Positions 1 through 10,854 are shown, counted from the stretch's first letter. The stretch: 64,000 nt of DNA from Siphonodentalium dalli (GCA_032622095.1 CP136062.1:144414351-144478350), one strand, 5' to 3'. The notes: generated by a model not told the origin, from the sequence alone. Made by a program: numbers and translations.

Positions 1-770
1 CTGCAGTGCCAATGGACACTGACTGATAATTCAGTGGTAGATTACTGGGCTAACTTTACTGTGCTGGTGGTATAATCTCCATACTGTAGACAGGTTTCAG
101 ATAAAAATTAATTGAATAATTTAAGCTGATTTTGTGTAAATAAATAAGGAACAACTAGATATAAATATGAGAAATGAATGTAGTTTCGATATATTTTATT
201 GAGAGATAATGCAATGCGGTTCACAATATGCCCAACAGCAAATTATTACTCAATAAAACACACCCAAACTACATTCATTTCTTTAATGAATGGCGGTTTA
301 TTAAGTTTGTTAAATTTGTATTGCAGTTAAAACCCATGACCACGTTTCATCCACTGTTTATTATTTATATGTAGTTACTTTAATTATCAATGCAGATTTT
401 TATATCATTCCCAAATAGCCATTATTTATTCAACTTCAACAGAAACCGTGGAGTTGATCTATCATCCATTCATCGACTCGAAAAACAAATCAGACACTGC
501 CAAAACCAATCGTGAAGACTATAAATCATGCAGTCTATGGGTCGTTCATGTTTGACATCCCGGGTATTTCTGCAGTAATGTGTTATTAAGTGAGTGTAAA
601 CATAGTACAATCATTGCATCTCAGAAAATGAATATATGAGAGAGATTGAAACTTAATTTGATACTGACGCCAATAAATAAATAAGACAGCAATTCCATGT
701 TGGAAATTTTCTTCAAAATTATTAACAGTGTCAACACTATTTTGCACCTGAGAGTACACAATATATTCAC
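1..770. other. Intron or 3' flank of the ZIP gene; no further exon seen
   Basis: AT-rich sequence downstream of the TM5 exon. I looked on the minus strand for the TM6 exon expected next in ZIP13 and found no matching frame. The candidate acceptor near 573-575 (CTGCAG on the minus strand) opens into a frame without ZIP-like residues. Confidence 0.5.
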
Positions 771-884
771 CTGTGCTTTGGCAGCTTTCCACCGGTCAAA
801 ACCAGATCTCAAAAGAATGGCGAAGTCACCAACTTCATGAGGGATTTCATGGACTAGGATTGCAATAAGGGTGATAACTCCAAC
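771..884 (-). CDS. SLC39A13: ZIP13-like zinc transporter, exon with TM5 metal site (partial gene)
   Basis: Internal coding exon of 38 codons, phase 0 at both ends. It follows a TTTTTACAG acceptor and ends CAG|gtgaat. The translation begins VGVITLIAIL and contains HEIPHEVGDFAILLRSGFDR, the TM5 signature of the LIV-1 subfamily (HExPHExGD). In ZIP structures this helix supplies ligands of the binuclear metal centre that moves zinc across the membrane. The FDRW...AAK.Q run after the motif resembles ZIP13 rather than ZIP7. ZIP13 proteins act in Golgi/ER or vesicle membranes; the fly homologue has also been linked to iron export into the secretory pathway. The exon joins in frame to 3458-3547, whose last residues (FLVSTK) precede VGVIT exactly as expected. 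The downstream exons (TM6-TM8) and stop codon were not found in 1-770 and should lie outside the window. Confidence 0.93.
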
Positions 885-1779
885 CTGTAAAAATAGATAT
901 CCACAGTTATTATACATGTATGCTCAACAATAAAGTATCGAAAAAATAGCAGTTGAATAATTTGTTATACCGCCTGCAGGGTTATATAAATTTTCACTTT
1001 CACACTATCTTGCACGAGCGACCAATTCACTTACTTACAAGAAAGTATCTAGTATATAATGATTATAAATTCTGCATAAAATCAAGGAGAGATCAGCGAA
1101 TTCATTAGGAATGATGCAAGAAAGACTGCCGTCCAACCATCAAACTGTGAACAACATGGTGACATCCCACAGTGGCAACCATAACCATGAACCTGACTTC
1201 AACCATGTAGCAGCAGATGGCTTCATTGCAGACTTGAAAAAGCTTATTAAGACGAATACTAAGCCAGTAACAACTATATAAGAAGAAATAGCAAGTATGT
1301 ATTATCATTAATGAGGTGACACTCTTTATATGAATTTTCGGAATTAAATGTATATCATTTAACCATTATATTGTTTTCTCCAACAGATCTTCGAGCAATA
1401 TTACCAACAGCCATAATGAAAGGTTGCCCATTCCATTTCGGCCAAGCTGTTTTGAAAAATGTAAAGAAATGCCACCTGCAACAGTAATATACCATATCTG
1501 GAGTATATTGATTCAGTTGCTAATACATGTATTTAATAAATTTGTTGAAATATATCATATGTGCATTTCTTCATGGAAATTCGTACGTGAATTTCATTTC
1601 ATCTGAGTCACTTAAAAAAAAAAAAATTCGAACATCATCGCCCAATCCCCACCATCACCACCAATTCCCAGTGACAATTGTGATAAAACTATAGTCGGCA
1701 ACTCTGTGATGTTGTGGATTGAACAGGACGACACCATTACAAGTAGACTATAATAGCTATTAATACATAGAGTCCTCAG
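885..1779. other. Intron sequence, nothing recognised
   Basis: Part of the 885-3457 intron. AT-rich, with a run of A at 1613-1625 and only short chance frames. No repeat with readable ends. Confidence 0.5.
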
Positions 1780-2763
1780 CAGACCTGTTTAATGCCTAAC
1801 AATCTGTCAGTGAGATTCTGCCCCTTCAGTCAGAGAGATTTGGGTCTTGTCAGGGAGATTACAAAATTGGGGCTAAAAAGTAACATTTTCACTATTTCTT
1901 CCTTTGAAATATGGTGGGTAGTGATTTTAAAGTAGTTAAATGTAATTAATCTTCACTTTTCAAAGGATGAATTCATGTAAATGCATATTTCTGATCACAT
2001 TTGAATGTATTTATTCAAATAAAAAAATTGAATATTTTTTTGTTGATAATCTATTTCATTAGTGATATCAATGTCTAGCGTTATAACATTTAAAACCAAG
2101 CAAATTCTTTGGCCTACGAATCCCTATACTTGGAGTCATATCGGCGTCATTTCGATGGACTATCAACAACTTGGTCACTGTCATTTCGGCAGAGTTTCGT
2201 CGAATTAAAACACAGGACATTTCTAAATTTAACACAACAACTAGTAAACTAGAATGATTTATTGCAGAAATAAACCCAACCCCAGTATATATAGCATGTG
2301 CATTTATTTACTAACACGCCATGCTTGGGTGCTTATAGTAATTATTGACCCCCAAAGAAAACAAACTGCCATACATTCAATTACCGGTAATTTCTTTTGA
2401 AAGAGTGCCAGTCATTAGTCGCGACAAAGATGCAGTGTATAATAAACGCCAGAGGCAGGCCACGGTGTCTACTCCGGTTATCAATGGAGCACACCTGATC
2501 GGGAGCGGGTCGTTTTGGCCCAGGGTCGATTCGGGCTTGGACTTTTCGGTCCAGGGCTCATTCGGCAGGGACCATTCGGCCCCTATGTAAATCGGGTAAT
2601 TAGGTAGCATGTGTGTTAATTGGACGGCCTTTCATGTTAATTGCCTTTGATTTGGGACCGGTCTTTTGATGACAATGCAGATTACAAGCTTAATCCGGGA
2701 GCGCGGGAGATGAGGCCTCAAACCAGTAGTCTCCCGCACGATCCGGGAGATTAAACAGGTCTG
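1780..2763. mobile_element. Non-autonomous hAT-type transposon, 984 bp
   Basis: Inverted ends: CAGACCTGTTTAAT at 1780 and its reverse complement ending at 2763. It is flanked by the near-identical octamers GTCCTCAG (1772-1779) and GTCCCCAG (2764-2771). An 8-bp target duplication and a terminus starting CAG are hAT characteristics. The inside holds no transposase, only a low-complexity GC-rich stretch at 2500-2590 with repeated GGACCGAA/TTCGG words. Confidence 0.8.
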
Positions 2764-2832
2764 GTCCCCAGATCTGCCCAGATGTGAAGTTTTGAGTGGA
2801 AAAGTTTTTATCTCTGACTATTGATAACTTAC

Positions 2833-3303
2833 ATCATGCCATGAATCTCTACTATGGCTAATGCCCGCAGAGATCATATTCCACCAGTACAAAACATTTG
2901 AACTTTTGAAATTTTGACAGGGAACCTTATAAAGTCGAAAAACAATGCAGAGAACATATTTCTTAGTTATTATCTGTTCCTTAATAATGTACTTCAATGA
3001 ATTTGTGAGCGATTTTGCATTGAGTCGCTTACAATTATGGCATTTCTCCTGGGTAATTAATTTGATGTTTATGGCGATATCGGCTAAAAAAAGTAAGAGA
3101 AAAGCATGCAATTTAGAGTTGGGACATTCAACTACAGTGAAGCACATTATCAACGAACAATTAAAAACTAAGAAATATATTCCCCACGTTATTTTTTCGA
3201 CATTATAAGTTTCTCTGTCAAAACTTAAAAAAATTCCAAGGCTTTGTACTGGTGGAATATGATCTCTATGGACGTTAGCCAGAGTAGAGATTCATGGCAT
3301 GAT
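2833..3303. mobile_element. MITE with long inverted ends, 471 bp
   Basis: ATCATGCCATGAATCTCTAC at the left end is matched in reverse at the right end. Similarity continues for about 70 bp on each side (through ATATTCCACCAGTACAAA). The centre is AT-rich. It has no convincing coding capacity, although a short frame crosses each strand. Superfamily not determined. Confidence 0.75.
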
Positions 3304-3457
3304 CTATTAGTAACTCTGCATACAAGAATTGTTGTTTTGCATCGCATCGCACCCTCCCAATACAATGCATTGTTGCAGCCCTAATGTTCACCAGGAACAG
3401 TTGGTCAGCTGGGTTTTTACATTATTTTCATCTGCTACTATAGGTTTGTGTCCTTAC

Positions 3458-3547
3458 CTTGGTACTAACTAGGAAGCTTCCAGCTACAGCCAGTCCATGT
3501 GTGAAGTTATCTATCATATTAGCCATCAGGTTCAGATAGCCACTAAT
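3458..3547 (-). CDS. SLC39A13: ZIP13-like zinc transporter, TM4 exon
   Basis: Internal exon of 30 codons, phase 0/0, with acceptor TTTCTGCTTGCAG and donor AAG|gtaagg. It encodes ISGYLNLMANMIDNFTHGLA followed by VAGSFLVSTK. DNFTHG in TM4 is the form seen in ZIP7/ZIP13-type transporters, where H and D are swapped relative to the HNFxDG of other LIV-1 members; these residues contribute to the metal pathway. SGYLN just before TM4 is typical of ZIP13. The exon is contiguous in frame with 6635-6982 upstream and 771-884 downstream. The family assignment is recognition from motif and order, not a database search. Confidence 0.94.
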
Positions 3548-3621
3548 CTGCAAGCAGAAAAAGAGTTTGAAGGGTAACATTCATTTGGTTTAAACAATAT
3601 TTATTCTTCCAAAATTTGTAC

Positions 3622-3800
3622 ATGACGGGAGCTGCGCTGTGCCAGTGCATGCTCTTATATATGCGAGTCTCCCATAGGGAGCTTTGCATATATAAGAGAA
3701 TGAACTGGCTTAATAAGGTCAAGGTAACTATTGTAAGACCAATGCATTATGTTATATATGTGAGGCTCCCTATGGGAAACATGATATAGAAGAGATAGGA
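3622..3800. mobile_element. Double-hairpin MITE, degraded copy
   Basis: Contains both hairpins of the family (first 3641-3708, second about 3739-3800), with arms like CTCTTATATATGCGAG and loops CCCATAGGG / CCCTATGGG. The terminal TTAA boundaries are eroded. It lies in the intron between the TM4 and loop exons. Confidence 0.7.
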
Positions 3801-3996
3801 AAGAAGATAATCTGGAAGCAAGCAATGTCTGCTTATAGTAATCCATGTGATATACCGGTATTTGACCAACTCTAAAGATGCATAATTAACTATCAACCAC
3901 ATTTCTGCTGTCGTGTCATTGACTCACTGTGATGTTCTACGTCCTTCGCGCATCACTGTGACTTTACATAATATACTAGCCATTTAGCTTATGATA

Positions 3997-4327
3997 ATCG
4001 AATCACCCTGTAACCTACATGTATAGTGTGTTAAAGAAATAACATGATATATATGGCATCGAATCACTGTAACCTATAGTGTGCTGTATGTTAATGAAAT
4101 AGCACGATATATGGCATTGAATCACCCTGTAATCTATAGTGTACTGTAGGTTTAAAAAATAACACGATATATGGCACTGAACTGCCCTGTCACCTATAGT
4201 GTGCTGTAGGTTAAAAGAAATTACACAATATATGGTATTGAATTTGCCCTGTAACCTATAGTGTATGTACTATAGGTTAAAAGAAATTAGACAGTATATG
4301 GCATCGAATCGCCCTGTAACCTACAGC
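3997..4327. repeat. About 60-bp tandem repeat, left half
   Basis: Around five diverged units with the landmarks CCTGTAACCTATAG, GTGCTGTAGGTTAAA and ATATATGGCATCGAATC. The same unit resumes at 6238 after a 1.9-kb insertion. Confidence 0.8.
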
Positions 4328-4420
4328 CAGGGTTTCCGCTAGAGGGCAGCAGGTCCCTTTTAGGGCCCCTTTCCCCCATTCCCAAATTTCCCCTCCAACA
4401 TATTCCCATACCTGTTCCAC

Positions 4421-4955
4421 AATGTCACCTGTCTATCTGCCACAATGTCACCTGTGTATCTGCCACAATGTCACCTGTGTATCTGCCACAATGCCACCTG
4501 TGTATCTGCCACAAAGTCACCTGTCTATCTGCCACAATGTCACCTGTCTATCTGCCACAATGTCACCTGTCTATCTCCCACAATGCCACCTGTCTATCTC
4601 CCACAATGTCACCTGTGTATCTCCCACAATGTCACCTGTCTATCTCCCACGATGTCACCTGTCTATCTCCCACGATGTCACCAGTCTATCTCCCACGATG
4701 TCACTGGTCAGTGTATCTCCCAAAATGTCACCTGTCTATCTCCCACAATGTCACCAGTGTATCTCCCACAATGTCACCTGTCTATCTCCCACAATGTCAC
4801 CTGTATATCTCCCACAATGTCACCTGTATATCTCCCACAATGTCACCTGTCTATCTCCCACAATGTCACCAGTGTATCTCCCACAATGTCACCTGTCTAT
4901 CTCCCACAATGTCACAAGTGTATCTCCCACAATGTCACCTATGTATCGCCCACAC
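4421..4955. repeat. 23-bp minisatellite, about 23 units
   Basis: Unit CCTGTCTATCTCCCACAATG plus TCA, with CTGCC variants in the first third and CTCCC variants after. One unit near 4703-4710 carries a few extra bases. Because 23 is not a multiple of three and the unit lacks stops, all three plus-strand frames stay open. Those frames are repeat artefacts, not genes. Confidence 0.95.
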
Positions 4956-5126
4956 AATAAAACCAATAGAGAATGTGAAACAAAGATAATTTTATTTTAT
5001 TAGCTAATCTGACCACTTATTTTTCGGGAAAATAATTCTTGTTTCCTTATTTTGAGAGATATTGAAGTGGACATCACGAAAAGCCACATGGTTGATTCTG
5101 CCTGGTTTATATATACCGCTATACTT

Positions 5127-5447
5127 AAAGTAATTGACCACCAATAATGTGGTGTCACCCCGTTAATATGGCGGTACTATACCGCGGTATCCTCCAATAC
5201 CGCGGTACTGATACCGCTTGTTAACGCGAACAAGTATGTGTGAGTAAATACCTCCCCTAAAAGAGTTCCATGAAAATCACCGCGGTATTCAACAAAATTA
5301 ATGCGGTGCCCGCTAAAAGACCACGGTATCATTATCGCCCAATACCGTAACTCCACGCCATGACCGTCTCGATACCGCTACCGTTTATTACCGGTATCAC
5401 CGCGGTCATGACCGGGGTATCACCCCATTTTTCTGGTCAATTACTTT
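5127..5447. mobile_element. Small inverted-end element rich in CCGCGGTAT, 321 bp
   Basis: Perfect 14-bp ends AAAGTAATTGACCA / TGGTCAATTACTTT, extendable to 17 bp with one mismatch. The interior repeats ACCGCGGTA-type words and is far richer in GC than its surroundings. Non-coding; superfamily undetermined. Confidence 0.75.
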
Positions 5448-5778
5448 GAGAATAACGGTAAGTCGCGATCACATTGTCAAGGAACACACATTTATGAATC
5501 ATAAGTTATGATTATGCAGACCAGGTCCAGATATGAGCTACTGAAGATTGGTCAGGAATACTTTGTGGTATAAAAATGTTTTTATGAATACAATTGTAGT
5601 GAAGTCTGCCATAGACATAAATTACGAACAGTTTCTTCTACTTTCATTTGTGGTGGATCGGAAAATTCTCAGTCGACTTATTTTACCTTCGGATTTAACT
5701 GGACATTTTCATTGCAGCATTTACGGTACTGTTGCTATCAACATTATACAGTGCCAAATGACAACACCCTTACATTAC

Positions 5779-6124
5779 TTAAAGGGGTACTGTACACTAA
5801 ATCTGCCCATTTATGGGACCATCTTCTTTTATACTCAAAAGAATAAATGCAAAAAATGAATGAATTTGAGTCATGGATTAGTACAAAATACACTCATGTT
5901 CTCTATGAACAATGCAAAGAACATGGTAATTATAATGAAAATGAATGTATAACTCCAGCCATTTATTCATTTTCATTATAATTACCATGTTGTTTGTATC
6001 GTTCACAGAGCACATGAGGCACTAATCCATGGCTCAAATTAAATTATTTGTTGCATATATTATGTTGAGTATAAAACTATATGGTCCCATAAATGGCCGG
6101 ATTTAGTGTACAGTCCCCCTTTAA
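5779..6124. mobile_element. Palindromic TTAA-bounded MITE, about 346 bp
   Basis: TTAAAGGGG at the left and CCCCCTTTAA at the right. Arms of about 150 bp pair over most of their length (for example GTACACTAAATC / GATTTAGTGTAC and CCATTTATGGGACCA). TTAA at both edges suggests piggyBac-type insertion. Confidence 0.75.
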
Positions 6125-6237
6125 TCATTTTCTCCTTTAGAACTATGGACATAAATTAACGACCGATTTACTGATACTAGATCATATTCGCATGTTTGAT
6201 GGATTCATTCATTCCACAACCCTTAGTGGAAACCCTG

Positions 6238-6460
6238 CTATAGTCTACTGTATAGTAAAGAACCATAACAAAATAACTGGTTTCACAATCTGACTGTAAC
6301 AGATATATGGCATCAAAACGCCCTCTAACCTATAATGTGCAGTATGTTAAAGAAATAACACGATATATGGCATCAAATCACCCTGTAACCTATAGCGGGC
6401 TGTAGGTTAAAGAAATCACACAGTATATGGCATCGAATCCCCCTGTAACATAGTTTGCTG
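6238..6460. repeat. About 60-bp tandem repeat, right half
   Basis: Continuation of the array at 3997-4327, about three units with the same landmarks (ATATATGGCATC, CCTGTAACCTATAG). Confidence 0.75.
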
Positions 6461-6634
6461 TTTGCTAAATTGCAAGTTAGAAGTATCAAAACAAATCAAA
6501 ACAATTCAGCAATTAATAATTCAGAAATTACATTTTAACAGGATGTTCACAAAATAGGTTGATATCAGTCATGAAAGGTTTTTGATATCCCTGCTCACCA
6601 ATTATTATACAAAGCTCTGTATGTTTAAACTAAC

Positions 6635-6982
6635 CTTTATCTCCGATGACCCATTTTCTTTCTTCTCTGACAAATCAAACGAATCTGTGATTTTTAACAT
6701 ATTTTTCTCTTCAGTAAAACCATCACAACTTGTGTCATTGGCATGTAAGCTATTTTTGGAAGTCCTTTCCTTTTGACTTGCAGATTTGCTTTTTGATTTA
6801 ATAGTTCGACTTCGTAAATTATAACTGCTTTCATGCATATGTCCATTTGTCTGTTGAGAAGGATTCCTTTTCAAGTTATCATATTCTGACAATTGCTTTT
6901 TAGTTTTTTTCACATTATTTTTGGTTATTGTTTGTTGATTACTTGTAGTTATAGATGTCTTATAATCATCTTCTTCGGTCAG
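6635..6982 (-). CDS. SLC39A13: ZIP13-like zinc transporter, variable cytosolic loop exon
   Basis: Exon of exactly 116 codons, phase 0/0, acceptor CCATTTTAG|CTGACC and donor ATAAAG|gttagt. The reading frame is open throughout and links TM3 (14592-14701) to TM4 (3458-3547). It begins LTEEDDYKTS and is rich in Lys, Ser, Thr, Asn and Gln, with a strongly basic middle (LRSRTIKSKSKSASQKER) and an acidic end (FDLSEKKENGSSEIK). No membrane segment or histidine-rich metal-binding repeat is visible, unlike the loop of many LIV-1 ZIPs. This is the fast-evolving cytosolic loop between TM3 and TM4, and it looks long for a ZIP13. Its identity rests on position, splice phase and absence of stops rather than conserved residues. 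Serines and threonines in the basic stretch are plausible phosphorylation sites (inference). Confidence 0.85.
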
Positions 6983-8440
6983 CTAAAATGGAAAACAATA
7001 AATTTAAATGCATGTATCAATAACCAATGTCAACTCAGCAAGAGAATAACAAATATAGATCTAAAGATTGAGTCACTTATTGTCCTGGTTAAATTCACAA
7101 TGAAAATACTATTCAGTTATGGATTCTGGTCAGGGATGTGGCCACATGGCAGGGTGTCTAACCCCCTCCCCCCCTCCTCAACATTAGCCAAATAGTTTGA
7201 TAGTTGGAAATTTCCTGCCTGACAACACATTAGTTGGATATTTCACATCAAATATATACGTATGGCTTCAAATGTTTCTGATAGTTTGATTTCACAACCA
7301 GTGCATAGTGTGAAATCTGTTGTTTTTAGACAAAAAGTCTCATATCTTTATACTTTTGGTTAAATTTGGACTTTGAAATTTTGGTGTGGAAATTCCAAGG
7401 TGGACACCCACAATAGAGAACCTCTAGCCATGTCCAGGTGACATCCCTGATTCTGGTGTACATAATAACAGCCAAGAACAGTGTCAAAAAGTGGTAGCAC
7501 ATATTGCTCAAACATACAATCGATCACCGGGTAACACTGCAGACCAGTAACAGAACTGATGATAACAGTTATCTTTTATACCACGCTGTTCCCAAAATAC
7601 ATGTATACTGACTATGCACACAAACCAAGCCACTCATATACATACACTGTAGTTCAAAATTTCAAAAGAACCCTTTCGATACCTTACTCTCCATTGTCAA
7701 ATAGTGATGGTCAAATAACAGTGATGGCAAAATCTTCGGTTGAAATTAATACCAGTTTATGAACATATATAGAAGTAAATTGAAGTACATGTAGACTAAA
7801 TTTTTGAATTTTAAATGGACATGGCTTTTTCGAACCCACAGAACTATATATACATAATTTGGTAAGAGGTATCTCAAAACATACCTCAACGGAAGATTTC
7901 CGAAAAAAAAATTGTCAATATAGCGTGGAAAAATGAAAATACGTGTTTTCTTTCTTATATTTTTCAGTAAATTTGACATAGTGTCATTGGTGTTGGACCA
8001 ATGCCGGTTCAAATGTTTTAATCAGCGGTCGCGTAAAAATTGCACCTGTAGTCAACGGAAAGAAAATCCAGAGCTGTTGTCCTCAAAGAGAAAGCATGAA
8101 TTTTTAAATAGTTCATGTTAAGATAGCGCAATATACTTTTTTCAGTTATTTGTTAATCCGTTTCCAATTCCAGATTCAATGAATATAAATGGCGCAGTTT
8201 TTGCTCGGGTTGAAGTTGTATTTTTTATGAATTCGATGTCCTTCTGGGACATAAACAAATTATTAGTCTTGTAGAAAAGTAGTTCAGGTATTTATAGACC
8301 TTTTTCAATAACAGGAAAAAGTCTGAATCAATACAATATTGGTGCTCACAAATCAAGGTATCCCAAACTTTTTTCGGGGTACATTCTTTAGAGGCTGCTA
8401 AATTATCATTGGATTATGCCCTGTGTTCATTACTAAATAG
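6983..8440. other. Intron sequence with little recognisable content
   Basis: Start (in gene orientation, the 3' end) of the 7.6-kb intron. It holds a stretch at 7811-7884 whose last 34 bp reappear at 18537-18570 (TACATAATTTGGTAAGAGGT and onwards), marking a diverged interspersed repeat. Otherwise nothing recognised. Confidence 0.5.
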
Positions 8441-8441
8441 C

Positions 8442-9030
8442 AGGCCACAAAATATGGCACCGGACATTTGTAGAATGGGGTCTCCCAAAGGGTGAATTTA
8501 GTGATTCTAACCTGCACAGCAGACTAGCATCACTAAATTCACCCTCTGGGGGCCTCTTCTGCAAATGTCCGGCACCATGTTTTGAGGCCTGATAGATTTA
8601 TAATTACAAACTTCTGGCAGAAGAACAAGCCTGAGATTAGTGTGCCTGTCATTTGCAGAACGAGGTCCCCAGAGGGTGAATTTAGTGATGCTATCCCGCA
8701 TAGTGGACTAGCATCACTAAATTCACCCTCTGGGACCTCATTCTGCTTAGGCCTCATCTTCTCTGGAAAGTTTCATTATTATCAAATTTCTATAGAAACT
8801 TCTTCACATAGATTCTATTTCTTTTTTAGTTTAGTTTCTCTATATCGCCAAATTGCATAATCGAGGTTCCCAAATGGGTGTACATCACAATATTCACCAT
8901 TTGGGAACTTCAGTCTGTGTCTATGTCTCCCATATCACATGTGCTACCACTATGCGGGATGACATCACTAAATTCACCCTCTGGGGACCTCATTCTGCAA
9001 ATGACAGGCACACTAAACTCAGGCGTGCAG
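8442..9030. repeat. Cluster of palindromic CATTCTGCAAATGACAGG repeats
   Basis: Three partial copies of one palindromic family side by side: 8442-8592 (arms continue to GGCCACAAAATATGGCACC), 8637-8757 and 8860-9030. The common core is GGTGAATTTAGTGATGCTA facing TAGCATCACTAAATTCACC, flanked by GAGGTCCCC / GGGGACCTC and GCAAATGACAGG. More copies lie at 23475, 23772, 24537 and 41512. Ends and superfamily are unclear. Confidence 0.75.
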
Positions 9031-9251
9031 AGGAACCCATCTGTTTAATGTTTTGGGGATTCTATATGTGAATCCTTTCTTACAGTCTACTTCAGAATCC
9101 TGCTGAATTATGAAGAGGTATTTTCTCTCTTTCGAAAAATTGATCATGCTATATTTAGGACCACATGAAGCACACTGAATGAATTTGAGAATGAACTGAT
9201 ATTGTCACCCTCAAAGCTTGTACATTTTATTCTCAAAAATTTTCTCTTCTT

Positions 9252-9512
9252 TTAACCTTTCATGACCAGAGCTGCATTGCATGGTACAGCATTCATGACC
9301 CTGTGCCAGTGCATTCTCTTATATATGCTAGTCTCCCATAGGGAGCCTCGCACGTATAAGAGAATGAACTGGCTTACAAGGTCAAGGTAAATATTGTTAG
9401 GCCAATGAATTCTCTTATATATGTGAGGTACCCAAAAGGCAACATATATAAGAGAATGCATTGGCAAAGGGTTTTCCCAAATTTCAGAAAGCTCCAGTCA
9501 TGAAAGGGCTAA
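9252..9512. mobile_element. Double-hairpin piggyBac-type MITE
   Basis: Begins TTAACCTTTCATGACCAGAG and ends CATGAAAGGGCTAA (worn TTAA). Two nested hairpins share the arm ATTCTCTTATATATG, and the second is inverted relative to the first. Its right end abuts the element at 9509-9771. Confidence 0.8.
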
Positions 9513-9771
9513 CCCTTTCTATACCAAATACTCATTGATGAGTAGTTATCCCTCAGGGAATTGTCATAAAATAAAATCAACAAATGACCTATGTTGTTTG
9601 TTGAACTTATTATCTGAACATTTCCTTCTGAAAATAGGACTCCTTCTGCACTTATATTATCTGTTGTCTGCTTTTATTCCCTGAACACCCTTCCAGATGA
9701 ATAATAGACCATTCCAATTTATACTTTTATAACTGACTGGGAGACTCATTCAGTATAGAAGGAAGGGTTAA
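9509..9771. mobile_element. piggyBac-type MITE, ACTCATT family
   Basis: Ends CTAACCCTTTCTATACCAAA and (inverted) TTCAGTATAGAAGGAAGGGTTAA. The interior carries TTGAACTTATTATCTGAACA, the hallmark of this family. TTAA at the right edge and its CTAA variant at the left support TTAA-targeted insertion. Confidence 0.8.
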
Positions 9772-9955
9772 TTATGATTTTCAGAACTGCTCATCTATTC
9801 CCATTTATTCATTTGTAGGGATGTTCGGTCATTAATTTCAACTTTCACTGTTTATATTATCGGAACATCCCAGCACATGAAAAACACATTTCAAGTATTC
9901 AAACATATAGAGCTGAAGGGGTATAAAGATGAGATGGGTTAATTGGGGATAAATG

Positions 9956-10045
9956 TACAGTAATGCCCTAAATAATTGACTCCTTAACCACAGCAGAATT
10001 ATGGGTGATGTGGTTAAGGAGTCGATTATTTAGGGCATTACTGTA
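9956..10045. mobile_element. Short mariner-type palindromic MITE, 90 bp
   Basis: TACAGTAATGCCCTAAATAA ... TTATTTAGGGCATTACTGTA, near-perfect palindrome reduced to its arms (GACTCCTTAACCACA / TGTGGTTAAGGAGTC). TA at each edge and a CAGT start fit Tc1/mariner-type targeting. Confidence 0.85.
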
Positions 10046-10599
10046 GTTACAGAAGCTTTAAGACCTATCTTATTCAATATTATTCTCTTGGTGCTGTGTG
10101 CAGATCGGAGCTAAGGTGTCGCTGTCATATCAGGTGCCCATATCAGGTGCCGCCATTAATGGCTGTCCTGTATACTATACATACCCTCAAGGTATTATGT
10201 GCATGTTATAGAACTATTCATTGAGCAAAGGATCCCTTGTTTTGGACTATCGATACTTGAGCTGAATTTTAAAATGTTTGTTACAGACGGACTGAAGGAC
10301 AGACAGAAGGACGGTGCGATGAAGGTCTCCACTATATACCCCTGAATACTCTGTAGGAGGGTTGGGGCAAAATGAAGCCTAGCCTTTAATGTGTCATCTA
10401 ACTCATCTTGGAATGAATAATCTATCAATTACCCGGGTCATGCCCAATAATCAAAAGCAATCTACATAATGGAACACCCACTAAGAAGCAGCATTCTGGT
10501 GTGCTATTTGAGAACAAACATACCCCCCAGACCTCATTGACAACAAAACTGTACCCTTTGAGGTACAAGAATATCAGGACTATCACTTACTGGCTACTC
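10046..10599. other. Intron with a GGACGG-tail repeat fragment
   Basis: At 10288-10375, GACGGACTGAAGGACAGACA followed by CTCCACTATATACCCC resembles the 3' part of the repeat at 13260-13665, so it is a diverged copy. The rest is unrecognised. Confidence 0.5.
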
Positions 10600-10854
10600 T
10601 TAACCCTTTGAGTGCCAGGTACGATTTTTGTATCAACCCATATACCCTGTGCCAATGCATTCTCTTATATATGCGAGTCGACCATAGGTCGCCTCGCATA
10701 TATAAGAGAATGCATTGGCCTAACAATTTTTTTTTTTATATTTTTTTTTATTTTTATTTTTTACAATTTTAATAATTTATTCTTATATTCTTTAACAGAC
10801 TTATTTTGTAGGTTTAGGGCCGATGAGATCGGCCCCTGGCACTCAAAGGGTTAA
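10600..10854. mobile_element. piggyBac-type MITE: AGTGCCAG shell with one hairpin cargo
   Basis: A perfect 19-bp terminal repeat, TTAACCCTTTGAGTGCCAG, lies at both ends, each edge being TTAA. The next left-hand bases (ATTTTTGTATCAACCCATAT) match the element at 41069-41283, but here the middle is the CCAATGCATTCTCTTATATA hairpin with loop CGACCATAGGTCG, followed by a T-rich stretch. It is a hybrid of two families. Confidence 0.85.

Larger units (their letters stand above)
4328..6237. mobile_element. hAT-like composite element inserted in a tandem array, 1910 bp
   Basis: Starts CAGGGTTTCCGCTAGAGGG and ends with the inverted form (CCCTTAGTGGAAACCCTG). The flanks are halves of one 60-bp tandem array, so the inserted segment is defined on both sides. 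Flanking CTACAG and CTATAG suggest a worn target duplication. Inside are a 23-bp minisatellite and two smaller elements with inverted ends (5127-5447, 5779-6124). No transposase is visible. Confidence 0.65.

Noticed and set aside
1-770. TM6 exon of the ZIP gene
   Set aside because: No minus-strand frame after any plausible acceptor resembles the ZIP13 sequence expected after TM5.
4421-4955. Possible CRISPR array
   Set aside because: Units are contiguous 23-mers without unique spacers, and the window is eukaryotic.
4422-5003. Three overlapping plus-strand frames of 171-193 codons repeating a SPVYLPQCHL-like unit
   Set aside because: They are the three readings of one 23-bp minisatellite without stops; no start context, splice sites or conserved domain.
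8507-8860. Overlapping frames on both strands with NSPSG-like peptides
   Set aside because: Produced by the CATTCTGC palindromic repeats; the same peptides appear at other copies (23322-23661).
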